IMG/VR virus record: IMGVR_UViG_3300005663_000095
Span: 1-42,953 of that record
Reading direction: 5' to 3' (one strand)
DNA: 42,953 nt
Source: a virus
A program made the position numbers and the translations under genes. Shown here one piece after another: positions 1 through 6,451 of the stretch (positions are counted from its first letter, which is position 1; every line of letters begins with the position of its first letter). The notes under the pieces were generated by a model that was not told the origin of the DNA, did no database searches, and was given only the letters and a program-made list of their open reading frames with translations.

Positions 1-126
1 GGTCCCTGTTGAATGCTTGAGTTCGAGTGTGTGGGGGTGGGTCGGTTTATGGGGTGGGCTTGTGAGGGCGCGGGTGAGCCCCGAGTGTGTGGTCCTCGAG
101 ACTCAGTATCTATCGGGTGATGGCGG
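1..126. other. Short non-coding left edge
   Basis: No convincing ORF on either strand. The segment is GT-rich on the plus strand and lies downstream of the last gene of the leftward operon, so it may hold the 3' end of that transcript. I see no clear hairpin followed by a T-run. Confidence 0.4.
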
Positions 127-348
127 TCAGATCACGCCGAGGTCTCGCCCGCGTTGCATGTAGCAGGTGCCACAGAGTGATGAGCCGTCATCGTAATAGG
201 CCATGGTGCTGGTGCCGTGATCCGGGCATGGTACTGGTACTCCGCAATCATGCCAGCCGCGCTGGGATGACCACGCCGCACCGTGACCCTTATCTCCGTG
301 GGCCTTGACTGTGACACCGTTGATGGTGATCGTGCATTGGTGGGTCAT
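127..348 (-). CDS. Small Cys/His-rich hypothetical protein (73 aa)
   Basis: Last gene of the leftward operon. The start is the ATG at 348, which overlaps the upstream stop as ATGA and follows a GAAGGGA ribosome site; a longer frame upstream is only a shadow of the neighbour. The N-terminus (MTHQCTITINGVTVKAHGDKG) is followed by Cys-rich segments CGVPVPCPDHG and SLCGTCYMQRG, a probable zinc ribbon. No catalytic motif is recognised. Function unknown. Confidence 0.75.
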   Translation of the reverse strand: MTHQCTITINGVTVKAHGDKGHGAAWSSQRGWHDCGVPVPCPDHGTSTMAYYDDGSSLCGTCYMQRGRDLGVI

Positions 349-611
349 GATGTCCCTTCGATTGGTGTGAGTAGCCGCCACCCGCAGCCGTAGGTCTTGC
401 GGTGTCTTGAATGAGCAGAGAAGCCCAAGCACCACCCGTGAGGGTCTTTGTCGATAGCCCTTGCTCCGTACTCTCCGCACCACCACACTCGTTCGCTGGT
501 CTCGAGGAGGTCGGCGTACTCTTTGGCTGCAAATTGGACGTAACGCTCTCGTTCCGAACGAGCATCACTAGACCATTCCAATGCTTCTCGGATCTGTTGT
601 GGGTCCATCAT
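345..611 (-). CDS. Hypothetical protein (88 aa)
   Basis: Overlaps the upstream gene as ATGA and is followed by another ATGA overlap, which supports translation. It starts MMDPQQIREALEWSSDARSE; either of the two tandem ATG codons (611 or 608) could be used. The first half is predicted helical and charged, the second half contains Trp/Cys (VWWCGEYG). No family recognised. Confidence 0.75.
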   Translation of the reverse strand: MMDPQQIREALEWSSDARSERERYVQFAAKEYADLLETSERVWWCGEYGARAIDKDPHGWCLGFSAHSRHRKTYGCGWRLLTPIEGTS

Positions 612-1075
612 GCTACGTGCCTCTCGTCAATTCCCCAAGGCGCCGATTGGTAAATGTCGGATTCACTCACAATCAGGTGAATAGCCTTCTCGCGCATAGC
701 CTCTGATACCTTGTCGGCCCTCGAGCCTGACCAACCAGGGTGCTCGCAGCTCTGGTACCGATAGCACCCCACAGCCTTGAACAGCACGTAAGGGCTAAAC
801 GGTATCCCTCGCAAGCCGTGAACGGCCTTGTGGGTGTAGTCGCGGATCTCTTCGTCGGTTACACCGATGCCCGGGCGCTCTCCCGATTCATCGGCCGGAT
901 AGCGATAGGCCACGCTCTCGAGGTTGGCACTCCACAAGTCACGCCCGATGTCGTCGGCGTCTTCAGGGTGGAAGTGCTCTACCCCATCGTCGGCGTAGAT
1001 GGCGGCATGGTCACCGCGTAGGAACTCGGTCACCAGGTAGTCGATGTGCTGCTTGCTTACTATCCAAGCGCTCAC
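608..1075 (-). CDS. Hypothetical phage protein (155 aa)
   Basis: GTG start at 1075 overlaps the upstream stop (GTGA) and has a strong GGAGGAGA ribosome site six bases upstream. The soluble acidic protein starts MSAWIVSKQHIDYLVTEFLR and has a central HPEDADDIGRDLWSANLESV stretch. I have the impression that similar proteins occur in other actinophage genomes, but I cannot assign a role. Confidence 0.8.
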   Translation of the reverse strand: MSAWIVSKQHIDYLVTEFLRGDHAAIYADDGVEHFHPEDADDIGRDLWSANLESVAYRYPADESGERPGIGVTDEEIRDYTHKAVHGLRGIPFSPYVLFKAVGCYRYQSCEHPGWSGSRADKVSEAMREKAIHLIVSESDIYQSAPWGIDERHVA

Positions 1076-1269
1076 GATGTCTCCTCCAGTAGTTGATAGA
1101 TCCGGGCCCGGGTCAGGCCGGTGATTTGACGTAACTCTGCTACCGATACTCCGGCCCGGTAGCAGTCGTTCACGAGCTCACCGATCGTCTCATGTACGGC
1201 TTTGGTGAACGGCACGAACCCTTGCCGAGCCGATAGACGCTCAAGACGGTCTAGTTGACGCTCAGTCAC
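1072..1269 (-). CDS. Small helix-turn-helix protein (65 aa)
   Basis: Chosen start is GTG 1269, reading MTERQLDRLERLSARQG, which overlaps the preceding 57-aa gene by eight bases (GTGACTGA). A longer in-frame version from 1380 would run over that gene in another frame and has no ribosome site. The C-terminal half, AGVSVAELRQITGLTRARIYQLLEE (split: AGVSVAELRQITG then LTRARIYQLLEE), is a clear HTH with the recognition helix near residues 50-62. Likely a DNA-binding regulator or accessory factor of the phage. Confidence 0.75.
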   Translation of the reverse strand: MTERQLDRLERLSARQGFVPFTKAVHETIGELVNDCYRAGVSVAELRQITGLTRARIYQLLEETS

Positions 1270-1435
1270 GGTGTACCCACCAGACCATATGGATACGGCA
1301 GATGACCACCAGGGCGTCCGGGTCTTCAGTCTGTCGATCGCAGTAGTACGGATAGCCTCCGACTTCTGCCACAAGGTCACACGGCGTGGAGTGCCGTTGT
1401 TCGTGTTCCGAGTCTCGGTAGATGTCGGTAGTCAC
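1262..1435 (-). CDS. Microprotein (57 aa) in an alternative frame
   Basis: GTG start at 1435 overlaps the upstream stop as GTGA; the stop at 1262 overlaps the next start. The product, beginning MTTDIYRDSEHEQRHSTPCD and ending VVICRIHMVWWVHRD, has protein-like composition and exactly fills the gap between its neighbours. No family recognised. The tight overlaps on both sides are the main evidence. Confidence 0.65.
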   Translation of the reverse strand: MTTDIYRDSEHEQRHSTPCDLVAEVGGYPYYCDRQTEDPDALVVICRIHMVWWVHRD

Positions 1436-1620
1436 TTTCCCACTTCCCGTGAGTCAAAGCAGACCGCGCCGTGAGGCCGCTCAGAACAGCCCGGACCGCA
1501 GACCTTGAAACCGACCGCCGGGTACTCCGGGCCGAGCGGTGTTCGGTAGGGGGAGGTGATTACGGGTGTCTGGTGGTCCCAACGGCACACCGGCTCCGTC
1601 TTGATGGTCGATCTCTCCAT
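1432..1620 (-). CDS. Small Cys-containing hypothetical protein (62 aa)
   Basis: First gene of the leftward operon. Start ATG 1620 is preceded by a perfect GGAGGAGA ribosome site; an upstream in-frame ATG at 1674 lies in the promoter and is rejected. The sequence has CRWDHQTPV, CGPGCSERPHG and AVCFDSREVGK, suggesting a small zinc-binding protein. Transcription probably starts from the promoter at 1665-1693, giving a leader of about 40 bases. Confidence 0.75.
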   Translation of the reverse strand: MERSTIKTEPVCRWDHQTPVITSPYRTPLGPEYPAVGFKVCGPGCSERPHGAVCFDSREVGK

Positions 1621-1664
1621 GTCTCCTCCGATGTTCAGCTCGGGCCGTCGCTCGAGTCCTTCTG

Positions 1665-1693
1665 ATTGTCTCACGAATCCGAGAAGGTGTCAA
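1665..1693 (-). promoter_or_regulatory. Sigma70-like promoter of leftward operon
   Basis: On the minus strand: a perfect -35 TTGACA (1693-1688), a 17-base spacer and a -10 GACAAT (1670-1665). It lies about 45 bases upstream of the ATG at 1620 and points at the overlapping gene string 1620-127. Best consensus promoter in the window. Confidence 0.75.
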
Positions 1694-1821
1694 GGGGTCT
1701 ATACGGTGGAGAGGGAGAAACCGAGAAGGCGCCACCAAACGTGGTGTCTACACCCCTGGACGCGAGATCGTGGCGTTCTGAGCGGCAGAATGTGACTAGG
1801 AGCCAGGCCCGGCCCGCACAG
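1694..1821. other. Intergenic segment with small hairpins
   Basis: No ORF is supported. The plus strand carries CACCA-AACG-TGGTG near 1733-1746 and GGTGT-CT-ACACC just after it, two short perfect stems. They could form the 3' end of the 55-aa gene transcript (minus strand), but there is no T-run, so this is not called a terminator. Confidence 0.35.
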
Positions 1822-1989
1822 CTACGAGGCGTCGCGCGGTAGGCGCCCAACTCCCAACAAACTGGCCAGCGCGATCACACCGGCGCTGTGCTCCACGGTG
1901 GGCCACTCCAACATCAGATCACATCGGATGCAGGACCACACCTTGGCGTAGAGCATATGAGCCCCGCAGGAACACTTGCGTTCACTCAT
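1822..1989 (-). CDS. Zinc-ribbon microprotein (55 aa)
   Basis: Reads MSERKCSCGAHMLYAKVWSC then IRCDLMLEW, with a CxC...CxxC zinc-ribbon pattern in the first 25 residues, and ends PRDAS. Starts at ATG 1989, a few bases downstream of a good promoter (TTGACT-16-CATAAT), with little or no ribosome site, so it may be translated from a very short leader. Separate from the operon to its left, which has its own promoter. Confidence 0.65.
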   Translation of the reverse strand: MSERKCSCGAHMLYAKVWSCIRCDLMLEWPTVEHSAGVIALASLLGVGRLPRDAS

Positions 1990-2003
1990 GATTGCTGTAT
2001 TAT
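1976..2003 (+). promoter_or_regulatory. Rightward early promoter
   Basis: TTGCGT (1976-1981), 16-base spacer, TATTAT (1998-2003). The expected start of transcription is close to the ATG at 2017, giving a near-leaderless message for the first early gene. The -35 is weak (3 of 6); the -10 is good. Confidence 0.5.
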
Positions 2004-2026
2004 GACATAAGTCAACATGGAGTCAA
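1999..2026 (-). promoter_or_regulatory. Leftward promoter of the 55-aa gene
   Basis: Minus-strand TTGACT (2026-2021), 16-base spacer, CATAAT (2004-1999). The -10 is five of six to consensus. It overlaps the rightward promoter, so the two transcripts diverge from the same 50 bases. A short palindrome TGAC-ATAA-GTCA (2004-2014) sits inside and could be an operator. Confidence 0.6.
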
Positions 2027-2310
2027 GGAGTATGGACATAGAACGGGCGGCCACAGCGTGGGACAACTTCACCCGCACCGAAGGGATCGATGGCACCCGC
2101 TACGGACTGTTCCCCCATCCCGACGTCACCGACATCTACATCGTCATCTGGTCATGGGCCAAACCTCCGGTCTCGGATGACCCGTACAACGTCACCACCA
2201 TCCAGATCGCGGGACGCTTCGGAGTCCAGATCGGATCCTCCGCCTACACCCTCGACCTACGCGGTGCCTTGGCCTACACCCTCGACCGCATCAAAGGACT
2301 CACGACATGA
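2017..2310 (+). CDS. First rightward gene, hypothetical (97 aa)
   Basis: Opens the rightward operon. ATG 2017 is within about 10 bases of the predicted transcription start and lacks a normal ribosome site; an internal ATG at 2032 has AAGGAG, but only one base away. The protein has an alternating hydrophobic core (VTDIYIVIWSWAKPP, VTTIQIAGRFGVQIG) suggesting a small alpha/beta fold. Function unknown. Confidence 0.75.
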   Translation: MESRSMDIERAATAWDNFTRTEGIDGTRYGLFPHPDVTDIYIVIWSWAKPPVSDDPYNVTTIQIAGRFGVQIGSSAYTLDLRGALAYTLDRIKGLTT

Positions 2311-2546
2311 CCGTGCCCACCGTCGAGGATGAGTACTGGAACACTCAACGTGAACGAATCACGATCGAGAGAGCAGGCGTGCACCCATTCGAAGGCCAAC
2401 TGCTGCTCGTCATCCACGACGACCCACCACCACGGGGGACCTCGGCGAAGGCCATAATGCTGCTCGACTCAGGAATGATCCACTGGCTACACGAAGCGAC
2501 AGGCGACATGATCACAGATGAGGAATCCGAATTGGAGAAACAATGA
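2307..2546 (+). CDS. Hypothetical protein (79 aa)
   Basis: ATGA overlap with the gene before and after it. Acidic protein starting MTVPTVEDEYWNTQRERITI with a hydrophobic stretch GQLLLVIHDD and SAKAIMLLDSG. No recognised domain; its position suggests co-translation with the neighbours. Confidence 0.75.
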   Translation: MTVPTVEDEYWNTQRERITIERAGVHPFEGQLLLVIHDDPPPRGTSAKAIMLLDSGMIHWLHEATGDMITDEESELEKQ

Positions 2547-2770
2547 GCGACTACCGTCACCTCCACACCAACCCAGCACGCGACCACTACCACCCAGCCG
2601 AAGGCTTCGTCGGTCTAGGGATCGCCATTGGGATCTGGGCCTTCGTCATGGTTTTGGCGTTCTATGTCGGCCTCGGAGACCCTGGTCACGACACCAAGGT
2701 CATCCATGAGTTCCTCGCCCCCGACATCGCGTACCGGGCCGGGGAACTCATCGCAAGACTCGCCGGATGA
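2543..2770 (+). CDS. Small membrane protein (75 aa)
   Basis: One strong predicted transmembrane helix at about residues 23-46 (GLGIAIGIWAFVMVLAFYVG), preceded by a His-rich N-terminus (HLHTNPARDHYHPAEG) and followed by a charged tail. ATGA overlaps on both sides. Could be an inner-membrane accessory protein; it is far from the endolysin, so holin is not a preferred call. Confidence 0.75.
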   Translation: MSDYRHLHTNPARDHYHPAEGFVGLGIAIGIWAFVMVLAFYVGLGDPGHDTKVIHEFLAPDIAYRAGELIARLAG

Positions 2771-3051
2771 GCCTCCACTACGACAGAGACGGGAACGAAC
2801 TTACCCTGCTCGCCTGGGCTGAGAAATTAGAGGACGACGATTACAGAAGGGTGGAACTCACCGAACGTGACGATATCAAGGTATCGACCGTTTGGTTGGG
2901 ACTGAACCAGGATTTCACCGGAATCGGCCCGCCAGTGATCTTTGAGACAATGGTCTTCGGCGGCGACCACGATGGCAAACAGCAGAGGTACTCGACGGAA
3001 GAACAAGCGCGGGCGGGTCACGCCGAGGTTGTGACAGAGGTGTTTGAATGA
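2767..3051 (+). CDS. Conserved-looking phage protein (94 aa)
   Basis: Reads MSLHYDRDGNELTLLAWAEK, then VSTVWLGLNQDF, IFETMVFGG and RYSTEEQARAGHAEVV. This order of motifs is familiar from a small protein found in many phage genomes, but I know no established function for it. ATGA overlaps on both sides. Soluble, acidic. Confidence 0.8.
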   Translation: MSLHYDRDGNELTLLAWAEKLEDDDYRRVELTERDDIKVSTVWLGLNQDFTGIGPPVIFETMVFGGDHDGKQQRYSTEEQARAGHAEVVTEVFE

Positions 3052-3299
3052 CCACCAAAGTGATGGACAAGGCCCACCGTCTCTACACCGAAGGCCACGT
3101 CCACATCGTCCGCCAAACCGAAGACGGCACCCTCATCGCATTCGTCAAATCCGGCTCGGATCCGAAGCTCACCTACCGCGTAGAAGTAAATCCGGGGGGC
3201 TGGTCGTGTGCCTGTAAGCACGGGCAGCAACACACCGACTGTGACCATGTCTGCTCGCATGTGGAGGCGGTAGCGATGAAAGTCAGGACCGAACGATGA
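3048..3299 (+). CDS. SWIM zinc-finger protein (83 aa)
   Basis: Contains the SWIM signature CxC...CxH: Cys54, Cys56, Cys65 and His67 in WSCACKHGQQHTDCDHVCSH. SWIM fingers bind zinc and mediate DNA or protein contacts in bacterial, archaeal and eukaryotic proteins. Here it is almost the whole protein, preceded by a beta-rich segment (VHIVRQTEDGTLIAFVKSG). Likely a small DNA- or protein-binding early factor. ATGA overlaps on both sides. Confidence 0.8.
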   Translation: MTTKVMDKAHRLYTEGHVHIVRQTEDGTLIAFVKSGSDPKLTYRVEVNPGGWSCACKHGQQHTDCDHVCSHVEAVAMKVRTER

Positions 3300-3544
3300 G
3301 CAAGTATCTATCAACTATCGCAGAGGTCAGCATCCCCGAAGATATCCCGACAGGGTTCCAAATCAAAGGCGACCTTCGCATGGAAATCACCGTTCACTGG
3401 ACGGTGCGCGACGGCAAAGATGCCTCCATCGTGTCTGAATGGGATGAAACCTCCTACCTAGATGCCCGCACCGATCGCGACGTGGACGACATCAACATCA
3501 AAAGTGACAGGGTCTATTACATCCAGGCGTCGGTGGAGATGTGA
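3296..3544 (+). CDS. Hypothetical protein (82 aa)
   Basis: ATGA overlap at the start, and the stop is overlapped by the next GTG. Starts MSKYLSTIAEVSIPEDIPTG; pattern is mostly beta (LRMEITVHWTVRDG, DRVYYIQASVEM). No family recognised. Confidence 0.75.
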   Translation: MSKYLSTIAEVSIPEDIPTGFQIKGDLRMEITVHWTVRDGKDASIVSEWDETSYLDARTDRDVDDINIKSDRVYYIQASVEM

Positions 3545-3783
3545 GACCAGCAAAGCGTCCCCGTCAACAGCGCAACCAAGTCTGGCCCCACCAGGAATGG
3601 GCCGACGGGATGCGCAACAATCCCGGCGCCGACTACCAACTCACCGACGAGCCCACCAAATACGCCGCGGCGCTCGCCCACCGAATCCGTGAAGGGCTCA
3701 TCGCTGCTTACGCGCCGAAAGGGACGTTCGATGCGGTCGCTCGAGACGGCCATGTCTACGGGAAGTTCTTGGAGGAAGCATGA
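3541..3783 (+). CDS. Hypothetical basic protein (80 aa)
   Basis: GTG start overlaps the previous stop (GTGA). Basic N-terminus (MRPAKRPRQQRNQVWPHQEW) followed by a helical region, KYAAALAHRIREGLIAAYAP. Could bind nucleic acid, but there is no specific motif. The 3' end carries the junction GAGGAAGCATGA that recurs in this operon. Confidence 0.7.
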   Translation: MRPAKRPRQQRNQVWPHQEWADGMRNNPGADYQLTDEPTKYAAALAHRIREGLIAAYAPKGTFDAVARDGHVYGKFLEEA

Positions 3784-4037
3784 CGTTGAACAGAGACATC
3801 GCCAAGATCATCGGCGACGGCATGGAGGAGCTGTTCGAGGAGGTCGATTCAGTCGAGGACTGCCAGTCGTGGATCAATGAGCGGTCGGCCGAAGTGGTGG
3901 GGTTGCTCCGACAAGGACCGACCGTGACCGTTGCTGGCGACAGGTGGAGTCAGAACTTCATGCTGACCACGTTGGAGATGACCGTTAACGATGCGCGGGG
4001 CACGTATGCGTTGGTGCTGTTAGAGGAGGAAGCATGA
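3780..4037 (+). CDS. Hypothetical protein (85 aa), paralog of 8721-8957
   Basis: Shares with the gene at 8721-8957 the block VVGLLRQG-TV-V and the C-terminal Y-LVLLE, in the same order and spacing, so the two derive from a duplication. Starts MTLNRDIAKIIGDGMEELFE and is acidic. Function unknown; both copies sit at ATGA junctions in the early operon. Confidence 0.75.
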   Translation: MTLNRDIAKIIGDGMEELFEEVDSVEDCQSWINERSAEVVGLLRQGPTVTVAGDRWSQNFMLTTLEMTVNDARGTYALVLLEEEA

Positions 4038-4501
4038 CTCTAGAAGAACGACTTGTACAAGCGATGGCGTACGAATACCGCGACCTTTACAACCTCAGCG
4101 CCCGATTCAAGATGACGATCGACTTCATGGCGAAGCAGATGATTCCCATGATGGTGCGAGGCGCGGCGATTACAGCGGTGGAGGAACATTGGGAGGACGA
4201 GGAGCAACTGTACATTCTGATGAACTCGCCGCTTTCGGGTGTGTGGGTAGGCCAGGTGCCATGCGACAACTGCACTCTCGGGATGGTTCGGTCAACGACC
4301 TGCGACGACGGTTCAGTTGATGGCGGACACCCTGGCCTGGCTTGTGACGAACATTGTCCCGTTCCGTGTCCGTCGTGTGGTGGGTCAGGAACCGTGTGGC
4401 CCCGATGGGCGACGACCGTGATGATGGGCGTTGTCGTTGATATGCCCGAACCAGATCAGGCGCTCGATCGTCTGATGGAGGCACAGGAGGAGGAAGCATG
4501 A
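4034..4501 (+). CDS. Protein with DnaJ-type zinc motif (155 aa)
   Basis: The N-terminal half is helical (MTLEERLVQAMAYEYRDLYN) and contains a Met-rich stretch. Residues about 75-118 are Cys-rich: CDNC, CDDG, CDEHCPVPCPSCGGSGTV. The CPSCGGSG unit resembles DnaJ/zinc-ribbon CxxCxGxG repeats, which usually bind zinc and mediate protein interaction. Ends in EEEEA at a GGAGG-rich junction that provides the next ribosome site. Exact role unknown. Confidence 0.75.
   Translation: MTLEERLVQAMAYEYRDLYNLSARFKMTIDFMAKQMIPMMVRGAAITAVEEHWEDEEQLYILMNSPLSGVWVGQVPCDNCTLGMVRSTTCDDGSVDGGHPGLACDEHCPVPCPSCGGSGTVWPRWATTVMMGVVVDMPEPDQALDRLMEAQEEEA
4477..4489 (+). repeat. Start-associated repeat GGAGGCACAGGAG
   Basis: First of three exact copies (also 5014-5026 and 8939-8951). 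Each lies at the 3' end of one early gene, within 10 bases of the next start codon, and supplies its ribosome site. Confidence 0.75.
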
Positions 4502-4593
4502 GGTGGATCGTCCTGTACGTCAAGTGGGGGTTGCCGCTGTTCCTGTTGGCCTGGGGACTGGTGGCAGCACAGAAGGAGGGAGACAGCACATGA
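4498..4593 (+). CDS. Tiny membrane protein (31 aa)
   Basis: MRWIVLYVKWGLPLFLLAWG then LVAAQKEGDST: a single predicted transmembrane helix in a 31-residue ORF. ATGA overlaps link it to both the upstream and downstream genes, and the upstream site AGGAGGAGG is strong. A genuine phage membrane microprotein is likely; no specific role can be given. Confidence 0.65.
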   Translation: MRWIVLYVKWGLPLFLLAWGLVAAQKEGDST

Positions 4594-4850
4594 GCGACAA
4601 ACCCGTAATTACCGCTGAGATGATTCGTGAATCCCTAAAGCGCCAGCCAGAACTCGTTGCGATGATGAAGCGATTAGATGGGCGGTCGTTGGCTGATGAT
4701 CCCGCAGCCGTAGAACGAGCCGCTTATGAATGGCTTGGTCAAGAAGGACTGCACAGAGAGTCGGAGTTCGAGACGGATGCCGATTGGGAAGAGTTCTTGG
4801 TCAGCGTTCAAGCGGTGTTGAGGGCTGCTGAGACAGGAGACACCGAATGA
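4590..4850 (+). CDS. Hypothetical helical protein (86 aa)
   Basis: Start ATG 4590 (GAAGGAGGGAGAC upstream) overlaps the 31-aa gene stop. Reads MSDKPVITAEMIRESLKRQP and ends AAETGDTE; predicted mostly helical and acidic. The last 25 bases of the gene are repeated exactly at the end of 5034-5273. A longer in-frame extension exists but lies over the microprotein. Confidence 0.75.
   Translation: MSDKPVITAEMIRESLKRQPELVAMMKRLDGRSLADDPAAVERAAYEWLGQEGLHRESEFETDADWEEFLVSVQAVLRAAETGDTE
4822..4846 (+). repeat. 25-base direct repeat at a gene junction, copy 1
   Basis: Identical to 5242-5266. It encodes the C-terminal AAETGDT of one gene and contains the CAGGAGA ribosome site of the next. The copy 420 bases away is at an equivalent junction, so a coupling cassette seems to have been duplicated along with part of the coding end. 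Confidence 0.8.
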
Positions 4851-5041
4851 TTGTTTGCATCGACCAGACAGAGCAATGCTCGTACTGCTTGCGGGACTAT
4901 CCGTATCCGGTTGAGTTGCACCACTCCGATGGGGAATGTGTCGGCGGACCGTGTCTTGATCGTCAGTGTCCGTTATGGCTTGACGACTTTGAGCATTTCC
5001 ACCCTGTCGCTGCGGAGGCACAGGAGGACAATGATGCCTGA
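4847..5041 (+). CDS. Zinc-ribbon microprotein (64 aa)
   Basis: Contains CSYCLRDYPYPVELHHSDGE (CxxC plus HH) followed by CVGGPCLDRQC, a plausible two-site zinc ribbon. ATGA start overlap. The gene end carries GGAGGCACAGGAGGACA, ribosome site of the next gene. Function unknown. Confidence 0.75.
   Translation: MIVCIDQTEQCSYCLRDYPYPVELHHSDGECVGGPCLDRQCPLWLDDFEHFHPVAAEAQEDNDA
5014..5026 (+). repeat. Start-associated repeat GGAGGCACAGGAG, copy 2
   Basis: Identical 13 bases before the tandem ATGs at 5031/5034. Confidence 0.75.
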
Positions 5042-5273
5042 TTCAAGATCGGTTGGCCTTTACGAGAAGTATCGAGTGGATCGTGTTGACGGTCATCCTA
5101 TTGGGAGGTGCATCGTCCTCGAACTAGCAGACCCGAACTCTTGGAACGCGCTATTGGAGTGGGCCGATTCGGTGGCAATCGATGGGTACGAAATCTTGGC
5201 AGAAGATGTGCGGGCCTCTGTGTCGCACGAAATGGGAAAAGGGGCTGCTGAGACAGGAGACACCGATGCCTAA
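5034..5273 (+). CDS. Hypothetical protein (79 aa)
   Basis: Two tandem ATGs at 5031 and 5034. AGGAGG at 5022-5027 is six bases from the second, which is preferred; the longer open frame upstream is a shadow of the previous gene. Reads MPDSRSVGLYEKYRVDRVDG and ends with AAETGDTDA, encoded partly by the second copy of the 25-base repeat. Confidence 0.7.
   Translation: MPDSRSVGLYEKYRVDRVDGHPIGRCIVLELADPNSWNALLEWADSVAIDGYEILAEDVRASVSHEMGKGAAETGDTDA
5242..5266 (+). repeat. 25-base direct repeat at a gene junction, copy 2
   Basis: Exact copy of 4822-4846, again ending one gene and supplying the ribosome site of the next. See the entry at 4822. Confidence 0.8.
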
Positions 5274-5538
5274 GTATTCCGAAGAGGACGGATTCGACAT
5301 GGGTGAGTACCTCGGGTCCAACGAAGACGCCGCTTACGCCGAAGAAGAAGAACTACGACGCGCCGGCCCGAGAGAAGACGAACCCAACATGGTCACCGTG
5401 TCCGACAAACCTGTGCATCTGGACAAAGGGTTCCGGTTCAACGACAACGCCTGGACCTGTTTGGCGTGCGGCCGGTTGGCGAAGCGCGGGCCTTCGCGAA
5501 TGGTTTACTGCGACTGTGGAAGAAGGACACGGCTATGA
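5266..5538 (+). CDS. Acidic zinc-ribbon protein (90 aa)
   Basis: ATG 5266 overlaps the previous stop by eight bases (ATGCCTAA). Strongly acidic first half (MPKYSEEDGFDMGEYLGSNE, AEEEELRRAG), then a C-terminal zinc ribbon: WTCLACGRLAKRG with CDCGRRTRL. The acidic-plus-ribbon layout could suit a protein-protein interaction factor. Function unknown. Confidence 0.75.
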   Translation: MPKYSEEDGFDMGEYLGSNEDAAYAEEEELRRAGPREDEPNMVTVSDKPVHLDKGFRFNDNAWTCLACGRLAKRGPSRMVYCDCGRRTRL

Positions 5539-5906
5539 GCGGCGGATCTTTCAACTACGCGTTTGAGAGGCCTCCCTACGATTGGGGTAGCGCGATGGAT
5601 CACCTAGAGCTGGTCCTTCTCCGGGCGCAGGCTCGGAGATGGGTCTTCAACCATGTGTGGGATTCTGGCCGCGGGAAGTGGATGCCGTTCTTCACTCCGA
5701 CGATCTGTGCCGCGGGCCTCCGGTTCATCGACCTCTGGTTCAAAGGGCAGGGCGACCCCTATGCGAATCCGGTTAAAGCATCGGAGCCTCTACTTGCCAC
5801 GCCCGAGGCGATCGCCATCGTGAAGGCCGTCGAGTGGTGGGCGTCAGGGGATTGGGGACCGGAAGCTGTGATCGAAGCAATTGTCAAGTGGGAAGGACTC
5901 GTATGA
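5535..5906 (+). CDS. Hypothetical protein (123 aa)
   Basis: Start ATG 5535 overlaps the previous stop (ATGA); a longer frame upstream is a shadow. Trp-rich and neutral: MSGGSFNYAFERPPYDWGSA, WVFNHVWDSGRGKWMPFF, VEWWASGDWGPEAV. No family recognised. It lies just upstream of the ERF region. Confidence 0.75.
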   Translation: MSGGSFNYAFERPPYDWGSAMDHLELVLLRAQARRWVFNHVWDSGRGKWMPFFTPTICAAGLRFIDLWFKGQGDPYANPVKASEPLLATPEAIAIVKAVEWWASGDWGPEAVIEAIVKWEGLV

Positions 5907-6445
5907 GCCTCATGTCCCACATCCACCAAGTCCGCGACCTGATCATGTGGTGGACCCACTTCGAACGCAGCACCGGGACCGCACCCGAGTGGCAGCACCT
6001 CGAAGACGACGAAGCGTTCCTCGACACCCTCACAGGCGTCGAACTCGGCGACTGCCTAGCCGAAGCCGAACGAATCATCCGAGCTGGTCGAGCAGTCAAA
6101 TCACATATTGAGGACTACCTAGCAGCCGACATCACAGAGAATGGCGCCATCCGACTCGGCGCCGACGGCTACTATATTGGGCCTGCAACCACACGGAGGG
6201 TCATTGATCCCCTCGGCTTGCTCCACTTCCTCTACAACTATGGCGACCTCTACGCCATTGAAAAGGCCATCAACATCAACTCGGGTGCCCGTATCGGTGT
6301 CATCCGTGGGTATGGAGGTGAGTCGTCTGACGCCGTCGTTGATTCCTTCTTCGAGGAAACGAAACAGGAAACGAAGTTGCGGAAGGTGCCGGCTATGAAA
6401 TCGAAATGGGTAAAGAACCTAGAACATGGGGAGAGGCGGGCGTGA
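5903..6445 (+). CDS. Hypothetical protein upstream of ERF recombinase (180 aa)
   Basis: ATGA start at 5903. N-terminus MSLMSHIHQVRDLIMWWTHF, followed by helical acidic sequence, a middle segment GADGYYIGPATTRRVIDPLG, and a basic C-terminus (KSKWVKNLEHGERRA). The N-terminal IHQVRDLIMWW-STG block is echoed in the short gene 10684-10833, which looks like a truncated paralog. Adjacent to ERF, so a recombination accessory role is possible, but this rests on position only. Confidence 0.75.
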   Translation: MSLMSHIHQVRDLIMWWTHFERSTGTAPEWQHLEDDEAFLDTLTGVELGDCLAEAERIIRAGRAVKSHIEDYLAADITENGAIRLGADGYYIGPATTRRVIDPLGLLHFLYNYGDLYAIEKAININSGARIGVIRGYGGESSDAVVDSFFEETKQETKLRKVPAMKSKWVKNLEHGERRA

Positions 6446-6451
6446 AAGACA

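Noticed and set aside
1072-1380. 102-aa version of the HTH gene
   Set aside because: The extra N-terminus overlaps the better supported 57-aa gene in another frame; GTG 1269 overlaps its stop.
2543-2770. Holin call for the 75-aa membrane protein
   Set aside because: Single helix, early operon, far from the endolysin; better left as a membrane protein of unknown role.
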